Counted from the first letter of the stretch, positions 16,114 through 25,886 are shown. The stretch: 64,000 nt of DNA from Agromyces sp. H17E-10 (GCF_022919715.1 NZ_CP095042.1:4092001-4156000), one strand, 5' to 3'. Made by a program: numbers and translations. Notes: a model not told the origin generated them from the sequence alone.

Positions 16114-16824
16114 ATGACGACGAGCCGCACCGTCCTGGTGACCGGTGGCAACCGGGGCATCGGCTACGCGATCGCCCGCGAATTCATCGCCCAGGGGCAC
16201 CGGGTCGCCGTCACCGCCCGTTCGGGCGAGGGGCCCGAGGGGTCGCTCACGGTTCGCGCCGACGTCACCGACGCCGACTCGATCGACCGCGCCTTCACCG
16301 AGATCGAGGCCGAGCTCGGCCCCGTCGAGGTCGTCGTCGCGAACGCCGGCATCACGCGCGACACGCTCCTCCTGCGGATGAGCGAGGACGAGTTCACGAG
16401 CGTCATCGACACGAACCTGACGGGCGCGTTCCGCGTCGTCAAGCGCGCGTCGAAGGGCATGCTGAAGGCCCGCTTCGGTCGCATCGTGCTCATCTCGAGC
16501 GTCGTCGGCCTCTACGGCTCGCCGGGCCAGATCAACTACTCGTCGTCGAAGGCGGGCCTCGTCGGCATGGCGCGCTCGCTCACCCGCGAGCTCGGCGCCC
16601 GCAACATCACGGCGAACGTCGTCGCGCCCGGGTTCATCGAGACCGACATGACCGACGAGCTGCCCGAGGCGCAGCAGGCCGAGTACAAGAAGAACATCCC
16701 GCTCGGCCGGTTCGCCTCGCCCGACGAGGTCGCGCGCGTGGTCGCGTGGCTCGCGGGCGACGACGCCGGCTACATCTCGGGGGCCGTCATCCCGGTCGAC
16801 GGCGGCCTCGGCATGGGGCACTGA
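16114..16824 (+). CDS. fabG: 3-oxoacyl-ACP reductase (FabG-type SDR)
   Basis: 236 aa; ATG at 16114 follows ACGGAG. Rossmann motif TGGNRGIG near residue 10, NAGI near 80, and the catalytic triad Ser in ISSVVG, Tyr and Lys in YSSSKAG. VAPGFIETDMT is the FabG-type substrate-loop signature. It reduces 3-oxoacyl-ACP with NADPH in fatty acid elongation. In related actinobacteria a FabG/MabA gene often pairs with an InhA-type enoyl reductase; none follows here, and the gene appears monocistronic with its own promoter and terminator. Confidence 0.88.
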   Translation: MTTSRTVLVTGGNRGIGYAIAREFIAQGHRVAVTARSGEGPEGSLTVRADVTDADSIDRAFTEIEAELGPVEVVVANAGITRDTLLLRMSEDEFTSVIDTNLTGAFRVVKRASKGMLKARFGRIVLISSVVGLYGSPGQINYSSSKAGLVGMARSLTRELGARNITANVVAPGFIETDMTDELPEAQQAEYKKNIPLGRFASPDEVARVVAWLAGDDAGYISGAVIPVDGGLGMGH

Positions 16825-16851
16825 GCCGACGCAGCCGGTACCGCTCGCACG

Positions 16852-16885
16852 AGGGGTCGAGACGCGAATACTGCGTCTCGACCCT
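16852..16885. terminator. Bidirectional terminator between fabG and serB
   Basis: AGGGGTCGAGACGC - GAATACT - GCGTCTCGACCCT, a long GC-rich stem between two convergent genes. Confidence 0.65.
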
Positions 16886-16947
16886 TCGTCGCTCCTGACG
16901 CGGAGTCTCGAACCCCGATCGTCGGCCTCGGGTGTCGCGTCGAAGTT

Positions 16948-17610
16948 TCAGCCGCGCAGGCCGAGCACGGCGAGCACCTGCGCGAGGTCGGGCCGGTCGA
17001 TCGCGACGTCGGCCTGCGCCCGCACGATCGGCTTCGCGCAGAACGCGACGCCCAGCGCGGCGCGGTCGAGCATGCGCAGGTCGTTGGCACCGTCGCCGAC
17101 GGCGACGGTCCGGGCGATCGGGATGCCGCTCGCGGCGGCCCACTCCTCGAGCGCCGTGCGCTTCGCCTCGGCGTCGACGATCGGTCCGTCGACCCGGCCG
17201 GTGAGCCGACCGCCGTCGACGTCGAGCCGGTTCGCCCGGCAGAAGTCGAGTCCGAGCCGTTCGGCCAGCGGGTCGAGCAGCTCGTGGAAGCCGCCCGAGA
17301 CCACGCCGACGCGGCCGCCGGCCGCATGCACCCCGTCGATGAGCTCCTGCACGCCCGGCGTGGGCGTCATGCGTGCGCGCACCTCGTCGAACACGGCCGT
17401 CTCGATGCCCGCGAGCGTCGCGACCCGCTCGCGCAGGCTCGCCGCGAAGTCGAGCTCGCCGCGCATGGCGCGTTCGGTGACGGCCGCGACGTGCTCGAGG
17501 CTGCCGGCCGCCTCGGCGAGCAGCTCGATGGCCTCCTCGCGGATGAGCGTCGAGTCGGCATCGAGCACGACGAGCGGGCCGCCGGAGCGGCCGTCCACCG
17601 CGGCGCTCAC
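16948..17610 (-). CDS. serB: Phosphoserine phosphatase
   Basis: 220 aa from a GTG at 17610 that overlaps the glgC stop (GTGA). HAD motifs: nucleophile DADSTLI (residues ~17-23), SGGFHE as motif II, Lys in the EAKRTALEE region, and [13 protein letters not shown] as motif IV. DxDSTxI is diagnostic of SerB. It removes phosphate from O-phosphoserine in the last step of serine synthesis. Length is that of the single-domain form without an N-terminal ACT domain. Coupling to glgC is unexpected metabolically. Confidence 0.9.
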   Translation of the reverse strand: MSAAVDGRSGGPLVVLDADSTLIREEAIELLAEAAGSLEHVAAVTERAMRGELDFAASLRERVATLAGIETAVFDEVRARMTPTPGVQELIDGVHAAGGRVGVVSGGFHELLDPLAERLGLDFCRANRLDVDGGRLTGRVDGPIVDAEAKRTALEEWAAASGIPIARTVAVGDGANDLRMLDRAALGVAFCAKPIVRAQADVAIDRPDLAQVLAVLGLRG

Positions 17611-18854
17611 GCGTGGGTCCGGACGCGGGAGCCCTTGCCCACGACGGTGATGCCGCTGTCGGTCACGATGAAGCCGCGCGCGACGTCCTCTGCCCGGTCG
17701 ACGCCGATGCGGGCGCCGGCCTCGACGACGACCTCCTTGTCGAGGATGGCGCGCTGCACCGTCGCCCCGGCATCGATGCGGGCCCGGTCGAACAGGATCG
17801 CGTCGGCGACGTGGGCGCCCGATCCGACGATCGCCCACGGCCCGATCACGCTGCGTTCGACGTGCGCGCCAGAGATCACCGAGCCGAGCGACACGATCGA
17901 GTCGATGACGGTGCCGAGCGAGCCGCGCGCGTCGCGCGTGAACTTCGCGGGCGGCGAGTTGAGCTGCTGGCTGAAGATCGGCCACTCCCGGTTGTAGAGG
18001 TTGAAGACCGGCAGCACCGAGATGAGGTCCTGGTGGGCCTCGAAGAACGAGTCGATCGTTCCCACATCGCGCCAGTAGTAGCGGTCGCGGTCGGTCGACC
18101 CCGGCACCTCGTTGCGCTGGAGGTCGTAGACGCCGGCGGCACCCTGTTCGACGAAGGCGGGGATGATGTCGCCGCCCATGTCGTGGCTCGATGAGGCCGT
18201 CTCGCCGTCGCGCAGCACGGCCTCGATGAGGGCGTCGGCGTCGAACACGTAGTTGCCCATCGACGCGAGCACCTCGCCGGGGGAGTCGGGCAGGCCGACC
18301 GGGTCGTTCGGCTTCTCGAGGAACCGGCTGATGCGCTCGGGGGAGGCGGGGTCGACCTCGATGACGCCGAACTGGTTCGCGAGCGAGATCGGCTGGCGGA
18401 TCGCCGCGACCGTGGCCGCAGCGCCCGACTCGACGTGCGCGTCGACCATCTGGGAGAAGTCCATGCGGTACACGTGGTCGGCGCCGACCACGACGATGAG
18501 GTCCGGCCGCTCGTCGTAGATCAGATTGAGGCTCTGCAGGATCGCGTCCGCCGATCCCGAGAACCAGCGCTTGCCGAGGCGCTGCTGTGCGGGCACCGAG
18601 GCGACGTACGAGTTCAGCAGGCCGTTGAGGCGCCAGGTCTGCGAGACGTGGCGGTCGAGCGAGTGCGACTTGTACTGCGTGAGCACGACGACCTGGCGCA
18701 GGCCCGAGTTCAGGAGGTTCGAGAGTGCGAAGTCGATGAGCCGGTACTGGCCGGCGAACGGCACCGCGGGCTTCGCCCGGTCTTCCGTCAGGGGCATGAG
18801 CCGCTTGCCCTCGCCGCCGGCGAGGACGATACCGAAGACCTTGCGCGCAACCAT
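17607..18854 (-). CDS. glgC: Glucose-1-phosphate adenylyltransferase
   Basis: 415 aa from the ATG at 18854. Nucleotidyltransferase signature [14 protein letters not shown] with AKPAVPFAG near the N-terminus, [10 protein letters not shown], the GADHVYRMD metal region, and a C-terminal left-handed beta-helix ([23 protein letters not shown]). It makes ADP-glucose from glucose-1-phosphate and ATP, the committed step of glycogen synthesis. A TACAGT box 6 nt before the ATG suggests a leaderless message. It faces away from glgA, which uses its product. serB is coupled downstream. Confidence 0.96.
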   Translation of the reverse strand: MVARKVFGIVLAGGEGKRLMPLTEDRAKPAVPFAGQYRLIDFALSNLLNSGLRQVVVLTQYKSHSLDRHVSQTWRLNGLLNSYVASVPAQQRLGKRWFSGSADAILQSLNLIYDERPDLIVVVGADHVYRMDFSQMVDAHVESGAAATVAAIRQPISLANQFGVIEVDPASPERISRFLEKPNDPVGLPDSPGEVLASMGNYVFDADALIEAVLRDGETASSSHDMGGDIIPAFVEQGAAGVYDLQRNEVPGSTDRDRYYWRDVGTIDSFFEAHQDLISVLPVFNLYNREWPIFSQQLNSPPAKFTRDARGSLGTVIDSIVSLGSVISGAHVERSVIGPWAIVGSGAHVADAILFDRARIDAGATVQRAILDKEVVVEAGARIGVDRAEDVARGFIVTDSGITVVGKGSRVRTHA

Positions 18855-18860
18855 GTGCCA

Positions 18861-18866
18861 ACTGTA
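18861..18866 (-). promoter_or_regulatory. -10 box (TACAGT) of glgC, leaderless candidate
   Basis: Reads TACAGT on the minus strand, 6 nt before the glgC ATG. Confidence 0.5.
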
Positions 18867-18943
18867 GCCAGACGTCGACGATTCGGCGCACCCGGTTTCG
18901 GAGCGTTTCACTCGACTTCGGACACGCGCCACGTGCCCTGCGC

Positions 18944-18949
18944 TAGCGT
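18944..18949 (+). promoter_or_regulatory. -10 box (TAGCGT) of glgA, leaderless candidate
   Basis: TAGCGT lies 6 nt before the glgA ATG at 18956; no Shine-Dalgarno sequence. Confidence 0.45.
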
Positions 18950-18955
18950 TGCAGC

Positions 18956-20143
18956 ATGCGCGTCGACCTCCTCACCCGCGAGTATCCGCCCGAGGTCTAC
19001 GGAGGTGCCGGCGTGCATGCCGCCGAGCTCGTGAGGGCCCTGCGGGCGAGCATCGACGTGCGCGTGCGCTGCTTCGGCGCGCCCCGCGACGAGGCCGGCA
19101 CGACCGCCTATCCGGTGCCCGCCGAGTTCGCCTCGTCGAACCCGGCCCTGTCGACGATGGCGGTCGACCTGCTGATCGCGGGCGACACCGCCGGGGCCGA
19201 CCTCGTGCATTCGCACACCTGGTACGCGAACTTCGCCGGCTTCACCGCCAAGCGGTTGCACGGCATGCCGCACGTGGTGACGGCGCACAGCCTCGAACCC
19301 CTGCGGCCGTGGAAGGCCGAGCAGCTCGGCGGCGGCTACCGGTTGAGCTCGTGGGTCGAGCACTCCGCCTTCGCCGACGCCGACGCGGTGATCGCCGTGA
19401 GCGACGGCATGCGCCGCGACATCCTGCGGTCGTATCCCGATCTCGACCCCGCCCGGGTGGAGGTCGTCTACAACGGCATCGACCTCGCCGACTGGGCGCC
19501 GTCGCACGACGCCGACGCCGTGCGCGCCCTCGGGGTCGACCCCGACCGCCCGTCGATCGTGTTCGTGGGCCGCATCACCCGCCAGAAGGGGCTGCCGTAC
19601 CTGCTGCGCGCGGCGAGGATGCTGCCCGCCGACGTGCAGCTCGTCCTCTGCGCGGGCGCGCCCGACACCCCCGAGATCATGGCCGAGGTCGAAGGCCTCG
19701 TCGACGGCCTCCGCCGCGAGCGCGACGGCGTCGTCTGGATCGACCGCCACCTGCCCCGCAACGAGCTCACGGCGCTCCTGACCGCGGCGACGTGCTTCGT
19801 CTGCCCGTCGGTGTACGAGCCGCTCGGCATCGTGAACCTCGAGGCGATGGCGTGCGGCGCCCCGGTCGTGGGCACCGCGACGGGGGGCATCCCCGAGGTC
19901 GTCGACGACGGCGTGACCGGCGTGCTCGTGCCGATCGAGCAGGCCGACGACGGCACCGGAACCCCCCTCGACCCCGAGCGGTTCGTCGCCGATCTCGCTG
20001 CGGCGCTCACCCGTGTCGTGGCCGATCCGGCGCGCGCCGCCGAGATGGGGGCGGCGGGTCGCCGGCGCGCCGAGACGCACTTCGCGTGGGACGCGATCGC
20101 CGCCCGCACCATCGAGGTCTACGAGCGGGTGCTCGCCGGCTGA
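18956..20143 (+). CDS. glgA: Glycogen synthase (GT4 type, ADP-glucose)
   Basis: 395 aa. N-terminal motif [23 protein letters not shown], shared by actinobacterial GT4 glycogen synthases; [11 protein letters not shown] and [11 protein letters not shown] follow. The C-terminal Rossmann half shows [15 protein letters not shown] and the nucleotide-sugar motif [34 protein letters not shown]. It extends alpha-1,4-glucan from ADP-glucose, or, as in mycobacterial GlgM, makes maltose-1-phosphate; the two cannot be told apart by eye. Divergent from glgC across ~100 nt. Confidence 0.92.
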   Translation: MRVDLLTREYPPEVYGGAGVHAAELVRALRASIDVRVRCFGAPRDEAGTTAYPVPAEFASSNPALSTMAVDLLIAGDTAGADLVHSHTWYANFAGFTAKRLHGMPHVVTAHSLEPLRPWKAEQLGGGYRLSSWVEHSAFADADAVIAVSDGMRRDILRSYPDLDPARVEVVYNGIDLADWAPSHDADAVRALGVDPDRPSIVFVGRITRQKGLPYLLRAARMLPADVQLVLCAGAPDTPEIMAEVEGLVDGLRRERDGVVWIDRHLPRNELTALLTAATCFVCPSVYEPLGIVNLEAMACGAPVVGTATGGIPEVVDDGVTGVLVPIEQADDGTGTPLDPERFVADLAAALTRVVADPARAAEMGAAGRRRAETHFAWDAIAARTIEVYERVLAG

Positions 20144-20181
20144 GCGTGCCGGCGTGCGTCGGGCGGGGTCGTCGCTCCCGA

Positions 20182-20187
20182 TAGCAT
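20182..20187 (+). promoter_or_regulatory. -10 box (TAGCAT), leaderless candidate
   Basis: TAGCAT lies 6 nt before the ATG at 20194 of the ABC ATPase. Confidence 0.5.
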
Positions 20188-20193
20188 GGACGT

Positions 20194-20997
20194 ATGGCGA
20201 GTGCGAGTACGAGTGCGACGACGGTCCTGCAGTTCAGCGATGTATCGGTGGTCCGCGACGGCAACACGATCCTCGACTCGGTGACGTGGAGCGTCGCCTC
20301 CGACGAACGCTGGGTCGTGCTCGGCCCGAACGGCGCGGGCAAGACCACGATGCTGCAGATCGCCGCCGCCGCGATGCACCCCACGTCGGGCAAGGCCGAG
20401 GTGCTGCAGGAGAAGCTCGGCAAGGTCGACGTCTTCGAGCTGCGGCCGATGATCGGGTTCGCCTCGACGGCGATGGCGCGTCGCATCCCGCGCGACGAGA
20501 CCGTGCTCGACGTCGTGCTCACCGCCGCCTACTCGGTCACGGGTCGCTGGAACGAGGAATACGAGGGCATCGACCTGCGCCGTGCCGAGCGCGTGCTCAA
20601 GGAGTGGGGCCTCGAAGGCTTCTCCGGTCGCCGGTTCGGCAGCCTCTCCGATGGCGAGCAGAAGCGCGTGCAGATCGCCCGGTCGGTCATGACCGACCCC
20701 GAGCTGCTGCTGCTCGACGAGCCCGCCGCGAGCCTCGACCTCGGCGCCCGCGAAGAGCTCGTGGGCCTCCTCGGCGGCTACGCCGCGTCGCCCGCGTCAC
20801 CCGCGATCGTCATGGTGACCCACCACGTCGAGGAGATCCCCGTCGGGTTCACCCACGCGCTGCTGCTGTCGAAGGGCGGCATCGTCGCGGCCGGGCCGCT
20901 CGCCGAGGCGCTCACGGCCGAGACCCTGTCGAAGACCTTCGACATGCAGATCGAGCTCACCGAGCGCGACGGCCGGTACGCCGCGCGTGCCGTCTGA
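20194..20997 (+). CDS. Stand-alone ABC transporter ATP-binding protein
   Basis: 267 aa, one ABC domain: Walker [10 protein letters not shown] near residue 50, signature SLSDGEQKR (D in place of the usual G at position 3), Walker [13 protein letters not shown], and H-loop [27 protein letters not shown] recalls the ModF/YbbL-like group of solitary ATPases. No permease gene is adjacent, so the partner is unknown or the protein acts alone. It follows glgA with its own promoter. Confidence 0.85.
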   Translation: MASASTSATTVLQFSDVSVVRDGNTILDSVTWSVASDERWVVLGPNGAGKTTMLQIAAAAMHPTSGKAEVLQEKLGKVDVFELRPMIGFASTAMARRIPRDETVLDVVLTAAYSVTGRWNEEYEGIDLRRAERVLKEWGLEGFSGRRFGSLSDGEQKRVQIARSVMTDPELLLLDEPAASLDLGAREELVGLLGGYAASPASPAIVMVTHHVEEIPVGFTHALLLSKGGIVAAGPLAEALTAETLSKTFDMQIELTERDGRYAARAV

Positions 20998-21019
20998 GGC
21001 GTTCGGGCGCCGATTCTGC

Positions 21020-21025
21020 TAAACT
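21020..21025 (+). promoter_or_regulatory. -10 box (TAAACT) upstream of rpmE2
   Basis: TAAACT ~130 nt before the L31 start gives a leader of about 120 nt. No Zur-type palindrome or known riboswitch could be recognised in the leader. Confidence 0.45.
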
Positions 21026-21152
21026 CGTCAGCTGGCCCTACCGCCATCATGCTTTCCCACCAGTGAGCCGCACCGCGAAGGTGCCGTGTTCGCGCGGCGG
21101 GAGCTCGAAAACCATCCGATCGCTCAATCAACCGAAATCCAAGGAAGTCTCC

Positions 21153-21401
21153 ATGAAGACCGACATCCACCCCGAGTACAACGCCATCGTCTTCCGCGAC
21201 CTGGCTTCGGGCGCCACGTTCCTCACGCGCTCGACCGCGACGAGCGACAAGACGGTCGAGCTCGACGGTGTCACCTACCCGGTCATCGACGTCGAGATCT
21301 CGAGCGAGTCGCACCCGTTCTACACGGGCAAGCAGCGCATCATGGACTCGGCCGGCCGCGTCGAGAAGTTCAACCAGCGCTTCAAGAACTTCGGCAAGTA
21401 A
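21153..21401 (+). CDS. rpmE2: 50S ribosomal protein L31 type B
   Basis: 82 aa; ATG preceded by [27 protein letters not shown] and HPFYTGKQR ... [10 protein letters not shown] are diagnostic of L31. The protein has no Cys, so it is the zinc-free type B form (C-), which in other bacteria replaces the zinc-binding form when zinc is scarce. It is monocistronic and followed by a strong terminator. Confidence 0.96.
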   Translation: MKTDIHPEYNAIVFRDLASGATFLTRSTATSDKTVELDGVTYPVIDVEISSESHPFYTGKQRIMDSAGRVEKFNQRFKNFGK

Positions 21402-21414
21402 TCCTGCCGAACAG

Positions 21415-21446
21415 AAGGGGCGGGCGACTTCGGTCGCCCGCCCCTT
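21415..21446. terminator. Terminator after rpmE2 (convergent with exonuclease gene)
   Basis: AAGGGGCGGGCGAC - TTCG - GTCGCCCGCCCCTT, a perfect 14-bp stem with a stable UUCG-type loop. Confidence 0.8.
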
Positions 21447-21476
21447 CGTCATGCCCGCGCTCGGCGGGCGGGGCGG

Positions 21477-22187
21477 TCAGCCCCGGACCCGCACCGGCCA
21501 GGCGCCGGACGTCGTGAACTCGGGCTCGCCGTTCTGTCGGCGCCAGGCCTGATAGCTCTCGGCCTGGTCGCGGCACCAGTCGATCTGCCGGGCGTGCAGG
21601 TCGCCGACGGCGAGCGCCGCGAGTTCGGGATACGCCCGGGCGATCGCCTGCGCCACCCGACCCGCGGCGACCGCGTCGGCGCCCGCGTTGTGCGCGTCGT
21701 CGAGCGTCACGCCGTAGTGCGCGGCGGTCACGGTGAGCGTTCGCTTGCCCCGGCGGTACCGGTCGACGGCCTTGTCGATGACGAGCGGGTCGACGACCGG
21801 TCCGGGCCCCGGCAGCGGAGCGAGCCCGTACCGCTCGGCCTCGCGTGCGAGCACCGTGAGGTCGTAGGCCGCGTTGTAGGCGACGATCGGCAGCCCTCGT
21901 GCCGCGGCCGCCGCGAGCGCGTCGATGATCTCGGCGACGGCGGTGGCCGCGTTCTGCCCCTCGAGTCGGGCGCGCTCGGTCGTGACGCCGTGGATGAGCG
22001 ACGCGGCCGTCGGGATCTCGACGCCGGGATCGACGAGCCACTCGCGCTGCTCGAGCACCTCGCCCGAGGGGCCGACCACGCCCACGTGCGCGGTGACGAT
22101 GCGGCAAACGTCGACGTCGATTCCGGTCGTCTCGAGGTCGAAGACGGCGAGGTTGTCGGCCCACCCGGCCCGGTTCACTGCATCCAT
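21477..22187 (-). CDS. DnaQ-like 3'-5' exonuclease
   Basis: 236 aa from the ATG at 22187. Exo I motif FDLETTG near residue 16 supplies the catalytic Asp/Glu; Exo II is in VAYNAAYDLTVLAREA; Exo III is HNAGADAVA (HxAxxD), so this is a DEDDh nuclease. It is a stand-alone protein without a polymerase or helicase domain; such enzymes act in repair or RNA/DNA end trimming. Upstream in-frame ATGs at 22217 and 22244 are possible, but the extra residues look non-coding. Confidence 0.88.
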   Translation of the reverse strand: MDAVNRAGWADNLAVFDLETTGIDVDVCRIVTAHVGVVGPSGEVLEQREWLVDPGVEIPTAASLIHGVTTERARLEGQNAATAVAEIIDALAAAAARGLPIVAYNAAYDLTVLAREAERYGLAPLPGPGPVVDPLVIDKAVDRYRRGKRTLTVTAAHYGVTLDDAHNAGADAVAAGRVAQAIARAYPELAALAVGDLHARQIDWCRDQAESYQAWRRQNGEPEFTTSGAWPVRVRG

Positions 22188-22276
22188 GTGCGACAGGCTA
22201 TGCAGCCCCACCGTCATGACCCTCGCAGCGGCGCGCGTGTCCACCGGTTCCGCAGGTTCCGCGCGGTCGGCGTCCG

Positions 22277-22282
22277 TAGAAT
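22277..22282 (+). promoter_or_regulatory. -10 box (TAGAAT), leaderless candidate
   Basis: TAGAAT ends 7 nt before the ATG at 22290; it overlaps the alternative ATG at 22281, which argues for the later start. Confidence 0.5.
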
Positions 22283-22289
22283 GGCGGGG

Positions 22290-23183
22290 ATGATCGCCTC
22301 GCCGTACGCCTCAGCGCTCGACCGCATCCCCGTCAGGGAGCACCGCATCGAGGTCGAGGGCACCTCGACGGCCTGGTGGGAGTACGGCGACGCCGATGCA
22401 CCTGTGCTCGTGCTCGTGCACGGCTTCCGGGGCGACCACCACGGACTGGAGCCGATCGTCGCGCAACTGCCCGGCTATCGCATCGTCTCGCCCGACCTGC
22501 CGGGCTTCGGCGCCTCGGCCGTGTTCGCCGACCGTGCGCACGACATCGACGGGTACGCGCGCTGGCTCGGCGCGTTCATCGACGCGGTAGGCATCACGGG
22601 CGACTACGACCTGCTCGGGCACTCGTTCGGCTCGATCGTGGCGAGCGCGGCCGTCGCACGCGACCTCGCACCGCGCAGGCTCGTCCTCGTCAACCCGATC
22701 GGCGCGCCGGCGCTCGAGGGGCCGCGGGGCGTCATGACGCGGCTCGCCGTGCTCTACTACAAGACGTCGGCCGCCCTTCCCGAACGCACGGGCTTCGCCC
22801 TGCTCCGCAACGGGGCGATCGTGCGGGTCATGAGCGTGACCATGGCGAAGACGCACGACCGCGAACTCCGCCGCTGGATCCACGACCAGCACGACCGCTA
22901 TTTCTCCGACTTCGGCGACCGCGACCAGCTGCTCGAGGCGTTCCGCGCCTCGGTGAGCCATGACGTCAGCGAGTACGCCGCCGACATCGCGGTGCCCACC
23001 CTGCTCGTCGCCGCCGAGCGCGACGACGTGACGCCGCTCGCGGCGCAGCACCGGCTCGCCACCCGGTTCCCCGACGCGACGCTCGAGGTGATCCCCGAGG
23101 TCGGGCACCTCATCCACTACGAGACCCCCGGCGACGCCGCCGCACGCATCGGCCGCTTCCTCGGGGCGGGGGAGCAGGCGTGA
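22290..23183 (+). CDS. Alpha/beta-fold hydrolase
   Basis: 297 aa. Oxyanion segment LVHGFRGDHHG near residue 45, nucleophile elbow GHSFGS (Ser near 112), acid Asp in AAERDDVTP and His in VGHLIHYE near the C-terminus. A cap region lies between. Such enzymes are esterases, lipases or related hydrolases; the substrate cannot be read. Its stop overlaps the GTG of the next gene (GTGA), so it is co-translated with a glycosyltransferase, which hints at a role with a glycolipid or envelope glycan. Confidence 0.87.
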   Translation: MIASPYASALDRIPVREHRIEVEGTSTAWWEYGDADAPVLVLVHGFRGDHHGLEPIVAQLPGYRIVSPDLPGFGASAVFADRAHDIDGYARWLGAFIDAVGITGDYDLLGHSFGSIVASAAVARDLAPRRLVLVNPIGAPALEGPRGVMTRLAVLYYKTSAALPERTGFALLRNGAIVRVMSVTMAKTHDRELRRWIHDQHDRYFSDFGDRDQLLEAFRASVSHDVSEYAADIAVPTLLVAAERDDVTPLAAQHRLATRFPDATLEVIPEVGHLIHYETPGDAAARIGRFLGAGEQA

Positions 23184-24271
23184 AGATCGTCGTCGACTGC
23201 CGCTACACCCGCATCGGCCACCACGACGGCATCAGCCGCTTCACCGCGGGCATCGTCGGCGAACTCGCGAAGCTGCATCCGGTCACGATGCTCGTCAGCG
23301 ACCACCGGCAGCTCGAGATGCTGCCGCCGCTGCCGTGGCAGCTCGTGAGCTCGCCGACGAGCGCACGCGAGCCGTTCGTCGCGCGGCAGGTGCGGCGGCT
23401 GCGCCCCGACGTCGTGTTCTCGCCCATGCAGACGATGGGCTCGTGGGGTCGCGACTACCGGCTGCTGCTCACGCTCCACGACCTCATCTACTACGAGAAC
23501 CGCACGCCGCCGCGCGACCTCGCCGCGCCCATCCGGTTGCTGTGGCGCCTGTACCACCTCGCGTGGTGGCCGCAGCGGGTGCTCCTCAACCGGGCCGACG
23601 CTGTCGTCACCGTCTCGGAGACCACAGCCGGGCTGATCCGCGAGCACCGACTCACCAAGCGCCCCATCACGGTCGTGCCGAACGCGGCCGACGACCTCGC
23701 CGTGCCGGATCTGCCGCGCGTGCGCCCCGAGGGCCATCGCCTCGTCTACATGGGCTCGTACATGCCGTACAAGAACGTCGACACGCTCGTGCGGGCGACT
23801 GCGGCCCTGCCCGACCACGAGTTGCACCTGCTGAGCCGCATCAGCCCCGCCGAGCGCGAGCGGCTCACGCGGCTCGCCCCCGAGGCGCGGCTCGTCTTCC
23901 ACGACGGCGTGACGGATGCGGCGTACGGCGAGCTGCTCGCGGGCGCGACGGCCCTCGTGCACGCGTCGAAGGCCGAGGGGTTCGGCATCCCGCTCGTCGA
24001 GGCGATGCGGCTCGGGACGCCCGTCGTCGTGAGCGACATCCCGATCTTCCGCGAGATCGGCGGCGACGCCGCACTCTTCTTCGACGCCGACCGGCCCGAG
24101 ACGCTCGTCGAGGCGCTGCGCACCCTCGAGACCGACGACGTGTGGGAGCGGCGCTCGGCCGCGTCGGTCGAGGTCGCCGCCCGCTACACGTGGGCGAGAT
24201 CGGCCGCTGCGCTCCTCGAGCTGATGCAACGGGTCGCCGCCGAGCCCGGCGGCCGTCGGAGGGGTCGCTGA
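23180..24271 (+). CDS. GT4 family glycosyltransferase
   Basis: 363 aa, GTG start overlapping the hydrolase stop. N-terminal DCRYTRIGHHDGISRFTAGIV, then LLLTLHDLIYYENRTPP; the C-terminal half has RLVYMGSYMPYKNVDTLVRA and the donor-binding EX7E region ASKAEGFGIPLVEAMRLGTPVVVSD. It is a retaining GT-B enzyme, likely mannosyl- or glucosyltransferase acting on the cytoplasmic face of the membrane. No transmembrane helices. Acceptor unknown. Confidence 0.88.
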   Translation: MKIVVDCRYTRIGHHDGISRFTAGIVGELAKLHPVTMLVSDHRQLEMLPPLPWQLVSSPTSAREPFVARQVRRLRPDVVFSPMQTMGSWGRDYRLLLTLHDLIYYENRTPPRDLAAPIRLLWRLYHLAWWPQRVLLNRADAVVTVSETTAGLIREHRLTKRPITVVPNAADDLAVPDLPRVRPEGHRLVYMGSYMPYKNVDTLVRATAALPDHELHLLSRISPAERERLTRLAPEARLVFHDGVTDAAYGELLAGATALVHASKAEGFGIPLVEAMRLGTPVVVSDIPIFREIGGDAALFFDADRPETLVEALRTLETDDVWERRSAASVEVAARYTWARSAAALLELMQRVAAEPGGRRRGR

Positions 24272-24308
24272 GGAGCGCCGGCGACGTCGCGAATGTCGAC
24301 CGCCGGCG

Positions 24309-24914
24309 TCAGCCCTCGGTACCCGTGAGCAGCTCGGGTTCGGCGAGCTCGAGCCCGTCGGCCGTCGCGGTCACGAGGTGGACGGAGCCGTTGGTCACGG
24401 TGTAGCCGGCACCCGGCAGCGTCCAGTCGCTCAGGTGCAGGATGAGCGAGTGGATGACGCCGCCGTGCGACACGACGACGACGCGGCCGCCGGGGTGCGC
24501 AGCCGCGATCTCGGCGAGCGCGGCGCTCGATCGCTCGATCACGGCGGAGCGGGTCTCGAGGCCCTCGATCGTGGCGGCCTGAGCCTCGACGGCAGTGCGT
24601 CCCGCGTGGTCGAGGCCTTCGAGCACGCCGTAGCTGCGCTCGGCGAGTGCGTCGACGTGCCCCTGCACCGGTACGCCGAGCGCACCGGAGATCAGCTCGG
24701 CGGTCTCGGCCGCGCGCGAGAGCGGGCTGGCGTAGACGGCATCCCACGTCGACTCGGCGAGCTCGGCGCCGACCTGCGCGGCCTGCCGACGGCCGGTCTC
24801 GTTGAGGGGGATGTCGGTGCGGCCCTGGATGCGGCGCTCGACGTTCCAGTCGGTCTCACCGTGCCGCACGAGCGCGATGGTCACCGGTTCGAGGCTGGTG
24901 GTGGCATCCGTCAT
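24309..24914 (-). CDS. Histidine phosphatase family protein (phosphoglycerate mutase-like)
   Basis: 201 aa from the ATG at 24914. Phospho-acceptor motif LVRHGETDWN near residue 15, ERRIQGRTDIPLNETGRRQA, YASPLSRAAETAELI, and the second catalytic His in VVSHGGVIH. Co-factor-dependent mutases and small-molecule phosphatases share this fold; the substrate is not evident. Same strand as, and just downstream of, the sirtuin gene (31 nt apart), so it may be in its operon. Confidence 0.88.
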   Translation of the reverse strand: MTDATTSLEPVTIALVRHGETDWNVERRIQGRTDIPLNETGRRQAAQVGAELAESTWDAVYASPLSRAAETAELISGALGVPVQGHVDALAERSYGVLEGLDHAGRTAVEAQAATIEGLETRSAVIERSSAALAEIAAAHPGGRVVVVSHGGVIHSLILHLSDWTLPGAGYTVTNGSVHLVTATADGLELAEPELLTGTEG

Positions 24915-24945
24915 GTCGGAGACTCTGCCACGGACGGACGGGCGA

Positions 24946-25800
24946 TCACGAATCGAGCGCGGCCGCGAAGGCGGCCAGCGTCTCGCTCGCGCCCGCGTCG
25001 ATCTTGACCGCTGCCCGCGGGTCGCCCTTCGTGGCGCCCCGGTTGACGATGACGACGGGCAGGCGGCTGCGCCGGGCCTGCTCGAGCAGTCGCATGCCGG
25101 AGTTGACGACGAGCGACGAGCCGGCGACGAGGAGCACGTCGGCCCCGGCGACGAGCGATGCCGCCGCACGGAACGTCGGCACGGGCACGAACTCGCCGAA
25201 GAAGACCACGTCGGGCTTCAGCACGCCGCCGCACACCGTGCACGCGGGGATCCGCATCGCGTCGACGTCGTCGATCTGGACGTCGCCGTCGGGGTTGAGC
25301 CGCACGGGCCGGCCGGCGTCGAGCCACGGGTTCTGCGTCGTGAGCTCGTGCGCGATCGCCTGGCGCGCGTAGTGCTGGCCGCACTCGAGGCACACGACCC
25401 GGTCCATGCCGCCGTGCAGCTCGACGACATGACGGCTGCCCGCCCGCCGGTGCAGGCCGTCGACGTTCTGCGTCACGACGCCCGACACGATGCCGGATGC
25501 CTCGAGGCGGGCGAGCGCGCGATGGCCGGCGTTCGGCGCAGCCGAGGCGAAGTCGCGCCAGCCGAGGTGGCTGCCCGCCCAGTAGCGTTTGCGCGCGGCC
25601 TCGGAGGAGAGGAACGTCTGCACCGTCATCGGCGTGCGCACGGGCGCGCCCTCGCCGCGATAGTCGGGGATGCCCGAGTCGGTGCTCACGCCCGCGCCCG
25701 TCAGCACCGCGACACGGGCGCCGCGCATGAGCTCGATCGCCTCGTCGATCCCCGCCGCCTGCGACCCGTCGGCGGGCCTGCGCCCGATCGTCTGCTCCAC
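24946..25800 (-). CDS. Sir2 family NAD-dependent protein deacylase (sirtuin)
   Basis: 284 aa from a GTG at 25800, chosen because GGGAG lies 6 nt upstream. NAD-binding GAGVSTDSGIPDYRG near the N-terminus, TQNVDGLHRRAG, catalytic His in VELHGGMDR, and two CxxC pairs (CLECG and CTVCG) for the structural zinc. FFGEFVP and AGSSLVVNSG follow. It removes acetyl groups from lysine, using NAD. Divergent from the SpoU methyltransferase. Confidence 0.92.
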   Translation of the reverse strand: MEQTIGRRPADGSQAAGIDEAIELMRGARVAVLTGAGVSTDSGIPDYRGEGAPVRTPMTVQTFLSSEAARKRYWAGSHLGWRDFASAAPNAGHRALARLEASGIVSGVVTQNVDGLHRRAGSRHVVELHGGMDRVVCLECGQHYARQAIAHELTTQNPWLDAGRPVRLNPDGDVQIDDVDAMRIPACTVCGGVLKPDVVFFGEFVPVPTFRAAASLVAGADVLLVAGSSLVVNSGMRLLEQARRSRLPVVIVNRGATKGDPRAAVKIDAGASETLAAFAAALDS

Positions 25801-25886
25801 GTCGTCTCCCTTCGACACCCCTGAGAGTAAACGCCTTCGTTTTCCGGTTTGTTTCACGGACTGGCACTCTTGGATGGAGGAGATCC

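Noticed and set aside
21026..21152. Riboswitch or Zur operator in the rpmE2 leader
   Set aside because: No known riboswitch core and no convincing AT-rich palindrome; the long leader is simply unexplained.
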